Positions 5,760 to 6,003 of a stretch of 6,003 nt of DNA are shown here, one piece after another. Each line of letters begins with the position of its first letter. The stretch's first letter is position 1. Source of the DNA: Deltaproteobacteria bacterium (GTDB lineage Bacteria; Desulfobacterota; DSM-4660; Desulfatiglandales; B25-G16); assembly GCA_003646935.1 (NCBI GenBank), contig QMLW01000142.1, positions 1 through 6,003 of the forward strand, given 5' to 3'. The notes below the pieces were generated by a model, which saw only the letters and a list, made by a program, of their open reading frames with translations, searched no databases and was not told the origin of the DNA. The translations under genes and the position numbers were made by a program.

Positions 5760-5866
5760 CCAGTAGCTCATAATGCGGTAACTATGATATTGCGTGAACA
5801 CAATGATCCTTTGGAAAGAGGAGTAATGCAGTGCCTCAGGGACTAAGATTCCGGGATACTTCGTCG

Positions 5867-6003
5867 TTATCTCTTAGCAGGGGAAGAACTTATTGCCTCA
5901 ACGGTAAATTCACTCACGTCTTCGGGTAGATTCTCGAGGACAAACATAAAGGGAATAGAGGCATTTGGAGGAATATTTATATTGATATTGTTTCTGCCCG
6001 CCC
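5867..6003 (-). CDS. Probable DUF3426-type protein, C-terminal 44 residues (start outside the window)
   Basis: The minus strand is open from the right edge to TAA at 5867-5869. The last residues read NININIPPNASIPFMFVLEN and then LPEDVSEFTVEAISSSPAKR. The pattern of a proline-containing turn before IPFMFV, then a short LPED loop, then EFTVE and a final SSSP is what I associate with the end of DUF3426 proteins. These are common in Deltaproteobacteria, often with an N-terminal MJ0042 zinc ribbon and one transmembrane helix. They are extracytoplasmic beta-rich domains of unknown function. Only this tail is visible, so full length, zinc ribbon and start cannot be checked. It reads in the same direction as the channel gene, but the 412-base gap argues against a shared transcript. 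Confidence 0.6.
   Translation of the reverse strand, partial: AGRNNININIPPNASIPFMFVLENLPEDVSEFTVEAISSSPAKR

Larger units (their letters stand above)
5455..5866. other. 412-base intergenic region with repeats, no gene seen
   Basis: Between the channel start and the end of the DUF3426-type gene I see no credible coding sequence. Open frames on both strands here have no family resemblance and read through repeats. The stretch holds a degenerate repeat around 5595-5652 and a perfect hairpin at 5739-5759 (separate entries). An imperfect dyad, ATTGCGTGAACACAAT, lies at 5789-5804. No clear promoter for the channel gene was found. Confidence 0.6.

Noticed and set aside
5345..5773. A 142-codon plus-strand open frame across the channel 5' end and the spacer
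   Set aside because: It is antisense to the channel start and then reads through palindromic repeats. It has no recognisable motif and no good ribosome binding site.
5819..5853. GAGGAG followed by ATG on the plus strand (5827)
   Set aside because: The frame stops after six codons (MQCLRD), too short to support as a gene from sequence alone.

Overview
The window looks like a mid-GC, Gram-negative-type chromosome segment, most likely from the Desulfobacterota (former Deltaproteobacteria) or a close relative. This is an inference from the gene families (a zinc-ribbon/Yip1 membrane protein, the tail of a DUF3426-type protein, a CaCA antiporter, an AtoE-type transporter remnant). No single marker here fixes the taxon. 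Strong AGGAGG-type ribosome binding sites precede serS and the antiporter.

Layout: from 1 to 993 the minus strand carries a zinc-ribbon/Yip1 membrane protein whose stop overlaps (ATGA) a possible start of a UvrD/PcrA-type helicase that runs off the left edge. A 334-base gap with two weak stem-loops separates this pair from a divergent plus-strand sodium/calcium-type antiporter (1328-2383). Next come about 225 bases dense in inverted repeats. They abut the C-terminal remnant of an AtoE-type short-chain fatty acid transporter (2609-2899, minus), which begins in frame directly after the stop codon of serS (2900-4180, minus). Upstream of serS are an AT-rich palindrome, a good sigma70-like promoter and a possible terminator. 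Then come a complete two-TM RCK potassium channel (4435-5454, minus), a 412-base gene-free stretch with repeats, and the last 44 codons of a probable DUF3426 protein (5867-6003, minus).

The genes do not form one pathway: this is a mix of housekeeping (serS, helicase) and ion-transport genes. No defence system, phage, integron or CRISPR array is visible. The points most worth checking are: an internal Shine-Dalgarno plus TTG inside the channel gene, placed where the archaeal channel MthK is known to start a separate RCK polypeptide; the atoE remnant fused in frame behind the serS stop at a palindrome; a near-identical palindrome core on the other side of serS; and an antiporter with isoleucine in place of the usual asparagine of the first alpha repeat.
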